A DNA stretch of 11,396 bases from an uncultured Eubacteriales bacterium (GTDB lineage Bacteria; Bacillota; Clostridia; Oscillospirales; Acutalibacteraceae), in NCBI GenBank assembly GCA_934444695.1, contig CAKSDF010000052.1:1-11396 (forward strand), written 5' to 3'. The translations under genes were made by a program, and so were the position numbers. The first letter of the stretch is position 1; the number at the start of each line of letters is the position of its first letter. The notes under the pieces were generated by a model. That model searched no databases and was not told where the DNA came from. It saw only the letters and a program-made list of their open reading frames with translations. This document shows, in pieces, positions 5,979-11,396 of the stretch.

Positions 5979-6311
5979 CTACATTATCCCGAGCTGTTTA
6001 AACTGGGATTTCATAATTTCTTTTATCTCGGTGCTTTTTTTAAAAACTGTTTTTCTTCTTGCTACAAAAACAATATCGAAGCACCCTTTAATCTCGGGAG
6101 CAAGCTCCCGATACGCCTCCCGTATGACCCGCTTGGCGCGGTTACGGCAAACGGCGTTTCCGATTTTTTTGCCGGCGGTTATTCCGATACGGCAAAAACC
6201 CGCACGGTTTTTCATAACATATGATACCAGTGCGGGATTTACATTTGATTTACCTCGACCGTAAAGTCTGCGGAAATCTTTGTTTTGATTTAATACCGTC
6301 GACTTAACCAA
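5979..6311 (-). CDS. rnpA: Ribonuclease P protein component
   Basis: 110 residues. This protein binds the catalytic RNA of RNase P and helps it process the 5' ends of tRNA precursors. The N-terminus has the central-cleft pattern LNQNKDFRRLYGRGKS (7-22), and the RNR motif is NRAKRVIREAYREL (57-70), followed by DIVFVARRKT. The start is TTG at 6311 with GGGAG 7 nt upstream; there is no in-frame ATG near the N-terminus. It follows rpmH by 18 nt, the near-universal order. Confidence 0.95.
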   Translation of the reverse strand: MVKSTVLNQNKDFRRLYGRGKSNVNPALVSYVMKNRAGFCRIGITAGKKIGNAVCRNRAKRVIREAYRELAPEIKGCFDIVFVARRKTVFKKSTEIKEIMKSQFKQLGIM

Positions 6312-6329
6312 AGTAATTCTCCCGAAAGC

Positions 6330-6464
6330 TTATGCACTCAGAATGTGACGGCCTCTTGCTCTGCGACGGGCAAGCACCTTGCGTCCGTTTCTGTCGCTCA
6401 TTCTTTTGCGGAAACCGTGTACCTTACTGCGGTGACGCTTTTTAGGCTGATAAGTACGCAACAT
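6330..6464 (-). CDS. rpmH: 50S ribosomal protein L34
   Basis: 44 residues, reading MLRTYQPKKRHRSKVHGFRK at the N-terminus and ending RRRARGRHILSA. L34 is a small, very basic protein of the large ribosomal subunit, and nearly the whole length matches the family (YQPKKR.R...HGFR.RM....GR.VL..RR..GR..LSA). The ATG at 6464 is preceded by AAAGGAG, with a rather long spacer of 12 nt. It is the first gene of the rnpA-yidD-yidC-jag cluster, with its own promoter 124 nt upstream. Confidence 0.97.
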   Translation of the reverse strand: MLRTYQPKKRHRSKVHGFRKRMSDRNGRKVLARRRARGRHILSA

Positions 6465-6587
6465 AATAATATTACACTCCTTTCAAGAGTTGATGACTTG
6501 TATTAGGTCACTGTTTTAAGCATTTTGTCCGATATAGGAAGAAGGCTTTGCCTTTGCCGCAGTCAGACATAACGCAATGACCACACA

Positions 6588-6617
6588 ATTATATATTAGA
6601 ATGTGGCTCTTTGTCAA
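6588..6617 (-). promoter_or_regulatory. Sigma-A promoter of the rpmH operon
   Basis: On the minus strand a consensus TTGACA (6617-6612) and consensus TATAAT (6593-6588) are separated by 18 bp. Both hexamers are perfect, as expected for a ribosomal protein promoter. The leader before rpmH would be about 115 nt; it contains GGCAAAGGCAAAGCC, a possible small hairpin. Confidence 0.85.
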
Positions 6618-6640
6618 TGGTTTTTTTTAATTATTTTAAC

Positions 6641-6687
6641 AAAAATCAAGGAGCCAATGTTTTTTCAAACAAAAGCTCCCGATTTTT
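6641..6687 (-). terminator. Terminator of abrB
   Basis: On the minus strand AAAAATC-GGGAGC (6687-6675) can pair with GCTCC-TT-GATTTTT (6655-6641) around a 20-nt T/A-rich loop, with a one-base bulge and a G-U pair. It lies directly after the abrB stop and about 24 bp before the rpmH -35 box, separating the two units. Confidence 0.65.
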
Positions 6688-6698
6688 TTAAAAATAAA

Positions 6699-6956
6699 TT
6701 ATAAGCTCTTTTCGGAAAGTTCTTTGAGGCAAGTCTCGCAGATGCATTTTCCTTTATACGGTCTTATGTCATTATTTGCTCCGCAAAAAACGCATTTCGG
6801 ATCGGGATCGAATTTCTTAAGGACAATAGTGTCGTCAATCACCGAAATATCAAGGTAACTAACACCGTCCTCTAAATCGAAAAGCCGACGCATCTCTTTT
6901 GGAATTACGATTCTCCCGAGGGAGTCAAGCTGTCTGACAATGCCTGTTGTTTTCAT
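6699..6956 (-). CDS. abrB: AbrB/SpoVT-family transition-state regulator with zinc-ribbon-like tail
   Basis: 85 residues. The N-terminal half is a swapped-hairpin AbrB DNA-binding domain: GIVRQLDSLGRIVIPKEMRR (5-24) is the family signature. The C-terminal half carries two cysteine pairs, CVFC (55-58) and CIC..C (71-76), like clostridial AbrB proteins, and could bind zinc. AbrB proteins act as dimers or tetramers that repress genes of sporulation and stationary phase during growth. The gene is divergent from spoIIIAA, with its own sigma-A promoter. Which genes it controls here cannot be read from sequence; binding to the shared intergenic region is a reasonable guess. The ATG at 6956 has GGAAGTGA upstream. 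Confidence 0.92.
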   Translation of the reverse strand: MKTTGIVRQLDSLGRIVIPKEMRRLFDLEDGVSYLDISVIDDTIVLKKFDPDPKCVFCGANNDIRPYKGKCICETCLKELSEKSL

Positions 6957-7024
6957 TTCAATTCACTTCCTAAGACTTTTAATCACTTTAATGACAGACG
7001 AGAAAAATAATTTTCTGTATTGTT

Positions 7025-7053
7025 ATAATAAACTGTAAATTTGTCGTTGTCAA
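7025..7053 (-). promoter_or_regulatory. Sigma-A promoter of abrB
   Basis: On the minus strand TTGACA (7053-7048) and TATTAT (7030-7025) are 17 bp apart, the same hexamers as the promoter at 844. The predicted leader is about 60 nt. A weak Spo0A-like word TGTCGTT (7042-7048) overlaps the -35 end but has two mismatches. Confidence 0.8.
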
Positions 7054-7148
7054 CATTTTTTTATAGAAATAAAAAATTATTAACACTTTTTTCACACATA
7101 AGGAAAAAATAGGTCAAATTTGGGAAAAATATTCATATTCATTTAACA

Positions 7149-7165
7149 ATCGACATCTTTCGACA
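7149..7165 (+). promoter_or_regulatory. Paired Spo0A-box-like sites upstream of spoIIIAA
   Basis: TTCGACA at 7159-7165 is an exact match to the 0A box (reverse of TGTCGAA), and ATCGACA at 7149-7155 differs at one base. The 10-bp spacing puts both on the same helix face, as in many Spo0A-controlled promoters. They lie about 60 bp before the presumed spoIIIA start and about 100 bp behind the abrB -35 box. Which gene they serve is uncertain. Confidence 0.5.
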
Positions 7166-7187
7166 AGGGCTTTTTTCGGGCGTTTGG

Positions 7188-7216
7188 GAATATATCGGGA
7201 CAAACCCACATAGATT
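7188..7216 (+). promoter_or_regulatory. Likely sigma-E promoter of the spoIIIA operon
   Basis: GAATATA (7188-7194) and CATAGATT (7209-7216), 14 bp apart, match the Bacillus sigma-E pattern KMATATT-N14/15-CATACAnT at 6/7 and 7/8 positions. The spoIIIA operon is a classic mother-cell sigma-E target. The start would be near 7223, leaving only about 10 nt before the ATG, so the GAGGTAG ribosome site would lie at the very 5' end. A second candidate -35, TCATATT (7134-7140), has a poor -10. Confidence 0.6.
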
Positions 7217-7232
7217 TGACCGAGGTAGAAAA

Positions 7233-8183
7233 ATGGAAAATAATTTTTTTGAGGCAACATCTTTTTTAAGCGAGTTTTTTAAAAATAAAATGTCTCTTTT
7301 ACCAACTGACGTAAAAAAGCGGGTGGTCGAAATAAGGCTGAGAAGGGAAATGCCTCTTGCCCTGACTTTAGAAAACGGAACGACATATTTTTTGCAAAGA
7401 AACGGTCAAATTTACGAGAATCCCCGCGGGGACACACTCACATGCAGCGGGGGAGAGATCGAGCAAAGCTTTCTGTCCCTTTGCAGATATTCGGTACACA
7501 CCCATCAGAGGGAAATTTCCCAAGGATACATAATGTTAAGGGGCGGTCACAGGGCAGGCATTGCCGGCAGGGGAGTGACCGAAAAGGGCGAGATAATCAA
7601 CATTACCGACATCTCGTCCATAAATCTCAGAATAGCTCACGAGATAAAAGGCTGCGCCGCTCCGATTTCCGATCTGCTTTTGACCGAGCAAAGAGGAATA
7701 CTTATTGCCGGCCCGCCTCTTTGCGGAAAAACAACGGTTTTAAGAGATGCCGTGAGAATGCTGTCGGGCGGAGAGATCGGAAATCCTAAAAGTGTTCTTC
7801 TCGCCGACGAGCGCGGGGAGATATCGGCTTTTTACAAAGGAAAGGCATATAACGATGTTGGAATGTGCACCGATGTGTATTGCGGAATGAAAAAAAGCGA
7901 TGCCATCAATATGGGAATAAGGGTTATGTCGCCGAGATATGTAGCCTGCGACGAAATAACCGAGCAGGAAGCGCCGTCCCTTTGCGCAGCCTTTAATTCA
8001 GGGGTAAGGGCCATATGCACCGTTCACGCCGACTGTCCCGACAGTCTTAAAGAAAAAAAGGCGGTTTATTCCCTTGTAAAAAGCGGTGTTTTCGGCAGCG
8101 TTGTTTTTCTTGAAAGGGGCGGAAAGGTTAAAATGAAGCTGAGAAGGGAAAACCTTTTAAACCAAAATGAAAAGGGCTTTTAG
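7233..8183 (+). CDS. spoIIIAA: Stage III sporulation protein AA (ATPase)
   Basis: 316 residues, a cytoplasmic secretion-type ATPase related to PilT/GspE proteins, thought to power or assemble the SpoIIIA-SpoIIQ channel during engulfment. The N-terminal part has EIRLRREMPLAL (33-44) and YSVHTHQREISQGYIMLRGG (86-105), both typical of the family. Walker A is GPPLCGKTT (160-168); the fourth residue, usually Gly, is Leu, but the GxxxxGKT pattern is kept. LLADERGEI is at 189-197, Walker B VACDEI at 237-242, and VHAD (264-267) follows. The length is normal. GAGGTAG lies 5 nt before the ATG. It is first in the operon, but 476 nt separate it from spoIIIAB, whereas these genes usually abut or overlap. 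Confidence 0.95.
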   Translation: MENNFFEATSFLSEFFKNKMSLLPTDVKKRVVEIRLRREMPLALTLENGTTYFLQRNGQIYENPRGDTLTCSGGEIEQSFLSLCRYSVHTHQREISQGYIMLRGGHRAGIAGRGVTEKGEIINITDISSINLRIAHEIKGCAAPISDLLLTEQRGILIAGPPLCGKTTVLRDAVRMLSGGEIGNPKSVLLADERGEISAFYKGKAYNDVGMCTDVYCGMKKSDAINMGIRVMSPRYVACDEITEQEAPSLCAAFNSGVRAICTVHADCPDSLKEKKAVYSLVKSGVFGSVVFLERGGKVKMKLRRENLLNQNEKGF

Positions 8184-8659
8184 AATGAAGTTAGATGAAC
8201 TTTTCAGATAAATAATAACGTCCATATGCTGAAAATTGAATCGTAATATTCGTTCATTACGGCACAACTGCTTTAATTAAAATGCGGTGCCGTTATCGTT
8301 ACAGTTATAACCGCATATCGATTGCTGAGGGTGTGCTTTTTCGAGAATGCATTTTATTGTGTGTTCAGGCAGTGCATCCTACCTACCGCTGAGGCTGTCC
8401 CGGCTTTGCCGGGGCCGGAGGGATAGGTAATGAGCAAGCTGCACCGACAAAATAATCCAAGGTTTTAAATGCACGCCTGAATCTTCATCAGAGCCTTCCT
8501 CCGATCAGCTTGCGCTGATAGCCTCAGCGTCCTGAAGCCGTGCATCTGCTTTGCTGTTACGGTTTGTGTGTAGTTTTAAGGTTTGTAATGTCCGGAAATG
8601 GAATGCGTCCATTTTAGCATATATCAATAAAGTATAATCAATACAAAGGAGATTTGAAA
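8184..8659. other. Long non-coding insertion between spoIIIAA and spoIIIAB
   Basis: 476 nt with no reading frame of note and no recognisable gene. It is unusually rich in inverted repeats: CGTAAT/ATTACG (8242-8247 with 8256-8261), ACGGCAC/GTGCCGT (8259-8265 with 8287-8293), the compound element at 8364-8529, and AATGGA/TCCATT near 8597-8613. Near the edges ATATGCTGAAAAT (from 8224) faces ATTTTAGCATAT (8611-8622), an imperfect inverted pair that could mark the ends of an inserted element about 400 bp long. A perfect TATAAT (8633-8638) lies just before the spoIIIAB ribosome site but has no good -35 partner. Confidence 0.6.
8364..8529. repeat. Compound inverted-repeat element (two facing hairpin units)
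   Basis: Two units face each other. Unit A is CGCTGAGGCT (8387-8396), hairpin CCCGGC-TTT-GCCGGG (8399-8413), CGGAGG (8416-8421), with an outer stem TACCTA/TAGGTA (8380-8385 with 8424-8429). Unit B, inverted, is CCTCCG (8498-8503), hairpin ATCAGC-TTGC-GCTGAT (8504-8519), AGCCTCAGCG (8520-8529). The flanks match but the hairpins differ in sequence. A further pair TTCAGGCAGTGCAT (8364-8377) and ATGCACGCCTGAA (8469-8481) interleaves with them, as does GCAAGCTG (8434-8441) with CAGCTTGC (8506-8513). The pattern resembles dispersed palindromic repeats of gut Firmicutes genomes or a MITE; this class assignment is from memory. Confidence 0.7.
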
Positions 8660-9163
8660 ATGAAAACGCTTGGAACGGTCATCATTTGCGCGACGATTTT
8701 TATTTACGGAATGTGTGCATCGGCAAAATTCAAAAGCCGCAGAAAAAGCCTTGAATGCGCCAAGGAGCTAATGGGCTATATAAAGACCGAGATACGCTTT
8801 TCAAGCCGTGAATACGACGATATCATAGTCTGTGCAAAAAACAGCAAGCGTTTTGAAAGGCTGACCTTTTTAAAAAATTGCGAAAACGTAAAGAATGCCC
8901 GATGTTTTGCCGAAAAAATGAATCTTGCAATAGAAAATGACAGCGGTTCATACTTAAAGCCATCAGACAAGCAAGCCCTTGCGGAATTTTTCTGCTTTGC
9001 CGGCACCACCGATAAAGAGGGACAGATAAACAACTGCCTGCTTTGCGAGCAAAAGCTTGAAAGCAATTTATCCTTGGCAAAAAGCGACGAGCAGAAGAAC
9101 GAAAAGCTATACAGGATTCTTTTTGCAAGCCTCTCGGCGGCGGTATTCATTTTAACGGTATGA
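8660..9163 (+). CDS. spoIIIAB: Stage III sporulation protein AB
   Basis: 167 residues. SpoIIIAB is a mother-cell membrane protein, with a GspF-like fold, of the SpoIIIA channel complex. An N-terminal membrane segment (1-22, including IICATIFIYGM) is followed by a cytoplasmic helical domain containing ELMGYIKTEIRFSSREYDDI (36-55), then FAGTTDKEGQINNC (113-126), EQKNEKLYR (143-151), and a C-terminal hydrophobic stretch (152-167). The order LGxxDxexQ...EKNEKLYR is the family signature. The ATG at 8660 is chosen over a TTG at 8654 because AAAGGAGA (8645-8652) is properly spaced only for the ATG. It is far from spoIIIAA and also 190 nt from spoIIIAC, which is atypical. Confidence 0.9.
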   Translation: MKTLGTVIICATIFIYGMCASAKFKSRRKSLECAKELMGYIKTEIRFSSREYDDIIVCAKNSKRFERLTFLKNCENVKNARCFAEKMNLAIENDSGSYLKPSDKQALAEFFCFAGTTDKEGQINNCLLCEQKLESNLSLAKSDEQKNEKLYRILFASLSAAVFILTV

Positions 9164-9171
9164 TAAAACGC

Positions 9172-9241
9172 AGCCGTGGGGTAAAGCGAAGATACTCACC
9201 ATTTTTTAGCCGTGAGATTAAAGCTCAACCGTGGATAAAGC
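9172..9241 (+). repeat. Three diverged direct repeats between spoIIIAB and spoIIIAC
   Basis: AGCCGTGGGGTAAAGC (9172-9187), AGCCGTGAGATTAAAGC (9208-9224) and AACCGTGGATAAAGC (9227-9241) share the pattern ARCCGTGnG..TAAAGC. The first and third copies also share the tail RRAGATA. The rest of the 190-nt gap (to 9353) is A-rich and has no gene. Confidence 0.65.
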
Positions 9242-9353
9242 AGAGATATGTATCATTGTTGCCGATATGCGGCCGCGACTGCCGCTGTTTAATACATTAA
9301 AACCAAAAAACTGAAACAAGCAAAACCAAAACAAAGGAAAAGACGGTGAAAAC

Positions 9354-9548
9354 GTGGACATAAATCTTATATTCAAAATTGCAGCCATAGGCATAATCGT
9401 GGCGGTGCTCAATCAGCTGCTCATACGTGCCGGCAGGGAGGAGCAGGCCCTTATGACCACCTTGGCGGGGCTTATAGTGGTGTTGTTTATGCTCATTCAG
9501 CAGATATCGGTGCTTTTTGAAACCGTTAAATCGGTGTTTGGATTATGA
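9354..9548 (+). CDS. spoIIIAC: Stage III sporulation protein AC
   Basis: 64 residues, a very small membrane protein of the SpoIIIA channel with two helices: about 5-22 (IFKIAAIGIIVAVLNQLL) and 36-52 (LAGLIVVLFMLIQQI). Between them is the family motif AGREEQALMTTLAGLIVVLF. The start is GTG at 9354 with GGTGA a few bases upstream, somewhat close; there is no ATG at the expected N-terminus. Its stop codon overlaps the spoIIIAD start by 4 nt (ATGA), so the two are translationally coupled. Confidence 0.95.
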   Translation: MDINLIFKIAAIGIIVAVLNQLLIRAGREEQALMTTLAGLIVVLFMLIQQISVLFETVKSVFGL

Positions 9549-9931
9549 CCCTTTTTGCAATATCGGGAATAGGCATAGTAACCGCCCTTGCCGTCACCGC
9601 CGTAAAAGAACATAACCGTTCTCTTTCTCTTGCCGCCGCACTTTGCGGGGGTGTGATAATACTTTTCTTTTGTCTTTCTCCCATAAAGGAAATATCCGAA
9701 AATCTGAGCTCGCTCATATCGGCCGCAAACATCGATACAAGCTATATAAAGATACTGCTTAAATCCCTCGGTATATGTTTGATCGGGGAATTTGCCGCCG
9801 ATACCTGCAAGGATTTCGGAATGGAGGGACTTTCGGGAAGAATCGAACTTTTCGCCAAAACGGCCGTCATTATATGTACTCTGCCGATGCTTAACGGTCT
9901 TGTATCGGTGGTGCTTGGCCTTGTTAAATAA
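9545..9931 (+). CDS. spoIIIAD: Stage III sporulation protein AD
   Basis: 128 residues, a polytopic membrane protein of the mother-cell side of the SpoIIIA-SpoIIQ complex. Hydrophobic segments lie near 4-20, 29-46 (LAAALCGGVIILFFCLSP), 70-82 and 104-126. Family features are a short loop with SYIKILLKSLGICLIGEFAADTCKDFG (66-92) and TLPMLNGLVSVV near the end. The ATG overlaps the spoIIIAC stop. The next gene, spoIIIAE, begins 62 nt later. It has normal length and no defects. Confidence 0.94.
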   Translation: MTLFAISGIGIVTALAVTAVKEHNRSLSLAAALCGGVIILFFCLSPIKEISENLSSLISAANIDTSYIKILLKSLGICLIGEFAADTCKDFGMEGLSGRIELFAKTAVIICTLPMLNGLVSVVLGLVK

Positions 9932-9993
9932 ATCACGGCACAAATAAATCTAAATCATTGCAAATAAAACATTTTTGTAAAGGAATCAAAAAG

Positions 9994-11343
9994 GTGAAAA
10001 GGACAGTATACAAATTTGAAAACATCGGTTGGACGGAAAACATATGTGCAAAAACGGCGCCTGCAAAGCACGGCGTTAAATCTGCCGCAAGGACGCTGAC
10101 CTCCTTGATGGCTGCTGCAACAATCTTTTTATCTCTCACGGTCTTTTCGACCTGCGCCGAGACCCTGCCGCAATATGATCTGACTCGGGCTCAAAAGCAG
10201 GAAGTGCAGCAGAAAGTGCAGGCAATACAATCTCAGGTGCAGGGATATAATGCTCAAGATACATATTGCGATAGCAGCACAGATATCGACACCGACCTTT
10301 ACGGTAAATGCTACGACGCGGCGGGCGCAGAAGGCCTTAAGCAAAGTCTCGACGACGCCACCCTTTCCGACCTTTCCGATCTCGGCATAGATCCTTCAAA
10401 TCCCTATGGGAGCGGTCTTTCGGCCAAAAGCGTATTTGAAAAGCTGTTTGAAAAACTTAAAGAAGCCTTTGTATCGCCGTTTTCGTCGCTGTCGGGCGTT
10501 TTGGCGGCGCTCATAATCTGCTCGGCATTTTGTACCTTTTCAAAAAACGGGCTGTCGGATACAGCAGATTTCACGTCGGCAGTGTGTATATCGGGCATAG
10601 CAGTCGTGCCCTTTTGCTCGGCCATAGCCTCGACCGTCAACACCATATCCCTTTGCTGTACCTTTATCATATCCTTTGTTCCAATATATTGCGGAATACT
10701 CCTTTGTATGGGCAGCGCGGCATTTTCCTCGGCTATGAGCGCGGCGGTTTTCGGCCTCGCACAGGTGGTATCGGCCCTTGCGGGAACGGTCATAACACCG
10801 TTTTCGGGAATGTATCTTGCCCTTTCGGTATCCTGTGCCTTTTCCCCGGAAATGAGGCTCAGAGGGCTTACGTCGGCCGTGAAAAAGGCAATATTCTGGA
10901 CCCTCGGCATTGCAATGACCGTCTTTTCGGCCGTTCTCGGTATAACCGGTTCGATAAATTCCGCCGCCGATACCGTTTCGGTCAAAACAGCCCGATTTTT
11001 TCTGTCAAATTCCATTCCCATTGTGGGCGGAGCCATTACCGACGCGGTAGGCACGCTTGCCGGAAGTATATCGGTGCTGCGCTCGGGTGTGGGGGCATTC
11101 GGTATATGCGCGCTGCTGCTTCTGATAGTTCCGTCCCTTTTGCAGATTCTTTTGTGGAAGGCAAGCCTTTCGATAATGTCGGCTGCCGCCGAGCTTTTCG
11201 GCCAAAAAAGGTGCGGTGAGCTGCTAAAGGGAATAAGCGACGGGGCAGGGCTTCTTCTTTCGATAATTGTATCGGTGGGGGTGCTTTTTCTTGTGACATT
11301 TGTAATTCTTTTTCTCGGGGGAAAACAGCTATGGGAAGCTTAA
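9994..11343 (+). CDS. spoIIIAE: Stage III sporulation protein AE
   Basis: 449 residues from the GTG at 9994, which has AAGGA 9 nt upstream; an in-frame TTG at 9958 lacks a site. SpoIIIAE is the large polytopic membrane component of the SpoIIIA channel and in Bacillus needs the insertase SpoIIIJ (YidC). A long basic N-terminus leads into a signal-like helix (about 35-55, ending STCA). Then comes an extracytoplasmic region rich in Gln and Asp (57-160), followed by about seven hydrophobic segments from residue 164 on. The conserved SNSIPIVGGAITDAVGTLAG (about 336-355) is the strongest family match. It is somewhat longer than the roughly 400 residues usual for the family, the excess being N-terminal. 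It overlaps the next start by 13 nt. Confidence 0.93.
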   Translation: MKRTVYKFENIGWTENICAKTAPAKHGVKSAARTLTSLMAAATIFLSLTVFSTCAETLPQYDLTRAQKQEVQQKVQAIQSQVQGYNAQDTYCDSSTDIDTDLYGKCYDAAGAEGLKQSLDDATLSDLSDLGIDPSNPYGSGLSAKSVFEKLFEKLKEAFVSPFSSLSGVLAALIICSAFCTFSKNGLSDTADFTSAVCISGIAVVPFCSAIASTVNTISLCCTFIISFVPIYCGILLCMGSAAFSSAMSAAVFGLAQVVSALAGTVITPFSGMYLALSVSCAFSPEMRLRGLTSAVKKAIFWTLGIAMTVFSAVLGITGSINSAADTVSVKTARFFLSNSIPIVGGAITDAVGTLAGSISVLRSGVGAFGICALLLLIVPSLLQILLWKASLSIMSAAAELFGQKRCGELLKGISDGAGLLLSIIVSVGVLFLVTFVILFLGGKQLWEA

Positions 11344-11396
11344 GAGCAGCGGTGACGGCGGTTTGCTGCGGTGCCTTTCTTTGCGGGGTAATAAGT
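11331..11396 (+). CDS. spoIIIAF: Probable stage III sporulation protein AF, N-terminal fragment (runs off the window)
   Basis: Only 22 codons are visible: MGSLRAAVTAVCCGAFLCGV and two more residues. They form the start of a hydrophobic helix, as expected for the N-terminal membrane anchor of SpoIIIAF. The ATG overlaps the end of spoIIIAE by 13 nt, and the position after AE fits the standard AA-AH order. The name rests mainly on position; the sequence seen is too short for a motif. Confidence 0.65.
   Translation, partial: MGSLRAAVTAVCCGAFLCGVIS

Noticed and set aside
6465..6698. Possible replication origin next to rpmH
   Set aside because: rpmH often adjoins dnaA and oriC, but no DnaA boxes (TTATCCACA-like) or dnaA/dnaN genes are seen; abrB lies there instead.
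8611..8649. New sigma-E or sigma-A promoter directly before spoIIIAB
   Set aside because: GCATATA with AATACAAA has a 16-bp spacer and its -10 overlaps the ribosome site; TATAAT at 8633 has no fitting -35. Left as unproven.
9958..9993. TTG start for spoIIIAE
   Set aside because: No ribosome site precedes it; AAGGA at 9980-9984 is well placed for the GTG at 9994.
10129..11299. Several minus-strand and shifted plus-strand frames over spoIIIAE
   Set aside because: All overlap a well-supported SpoIIIAE gene and show no recognisable protein features.

Overview
The window looks like chromosomal DNA of a spore-forming, low-to-moderate GC Clostridia bacterium, most likely a gut Oscillospiraceae/Ruminococcaceae relative. 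The evidence is a T-box leader on a pheS gene, a clostridial short-chain flavodoxin next to a DUF3793 gene, an AbrB regulator with a C-terminal cysteine cluster, and the start of a spoIIIA sporulation operon. No phage, IS or CRISPR genes are seen. The sequence is mostly core genome; the unusual material is in the intergenic regions.

Layout. (1) 1-824, minus strand: the 5' part of pheS, its T-box leader and a sigma-A promoter. (2) 844-2435, plus strand: a divergent sigma-A promoter with a DtxR-like palindrome at its start point, a roughly 320-nt structured leader holding a terminator-like hairpin and a second palindrome, then a DUF3793 protein, a flavodoxin and a strong terminator. This reads as an iron-controlled unit in which flavodoxin replaces ferredoxin. 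(3) 2610-3395, minus: a cysteine-rich protein of unknown function. (4) 3473-6617, minus: the conserved rpmH-rnpA-yidD-yidC-jag cluster with its promoter and terminator. It makes ribosomal protein L34, the RNase P protein, two membrane-insertion factors and a KH/R3H RNA-binding protein. It is not linked to dnaA or to mnmE/mnmG here. (5) 6641-7053, minus: abrB with its own promoter. (6) 7149-11396, plus: spoIIIAA, AB, AC, AD, AE and the first codons of a probable AF, behind a likely sigma-E promoter and two Spo0A-box-like sites.

How the genes fit together: the spoIIIA products build the channel between mother cell and forespore. In Bacillus the YidC paralogue SpoIIIJ inserts SpoIIIAE, and Jag is the SpoIIIJ-associated protein, so an insertase and its sporulation client lie about 4 kb apart here, with abrB between them.

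Most notable: the normally compact spoIIIA operon is interrupted by about 476 nt between AA and AB, rich in inverted repeats, and by 190 nt between AB and AC carrying three diverged direct repeats. The iron-type leader may end early to make a small RNA. YidC lacks the usual positively charged residue of its groove but has an arginine on another core helix. Jag has an RGG-type tail. No wholly new multi-gene system is evident.
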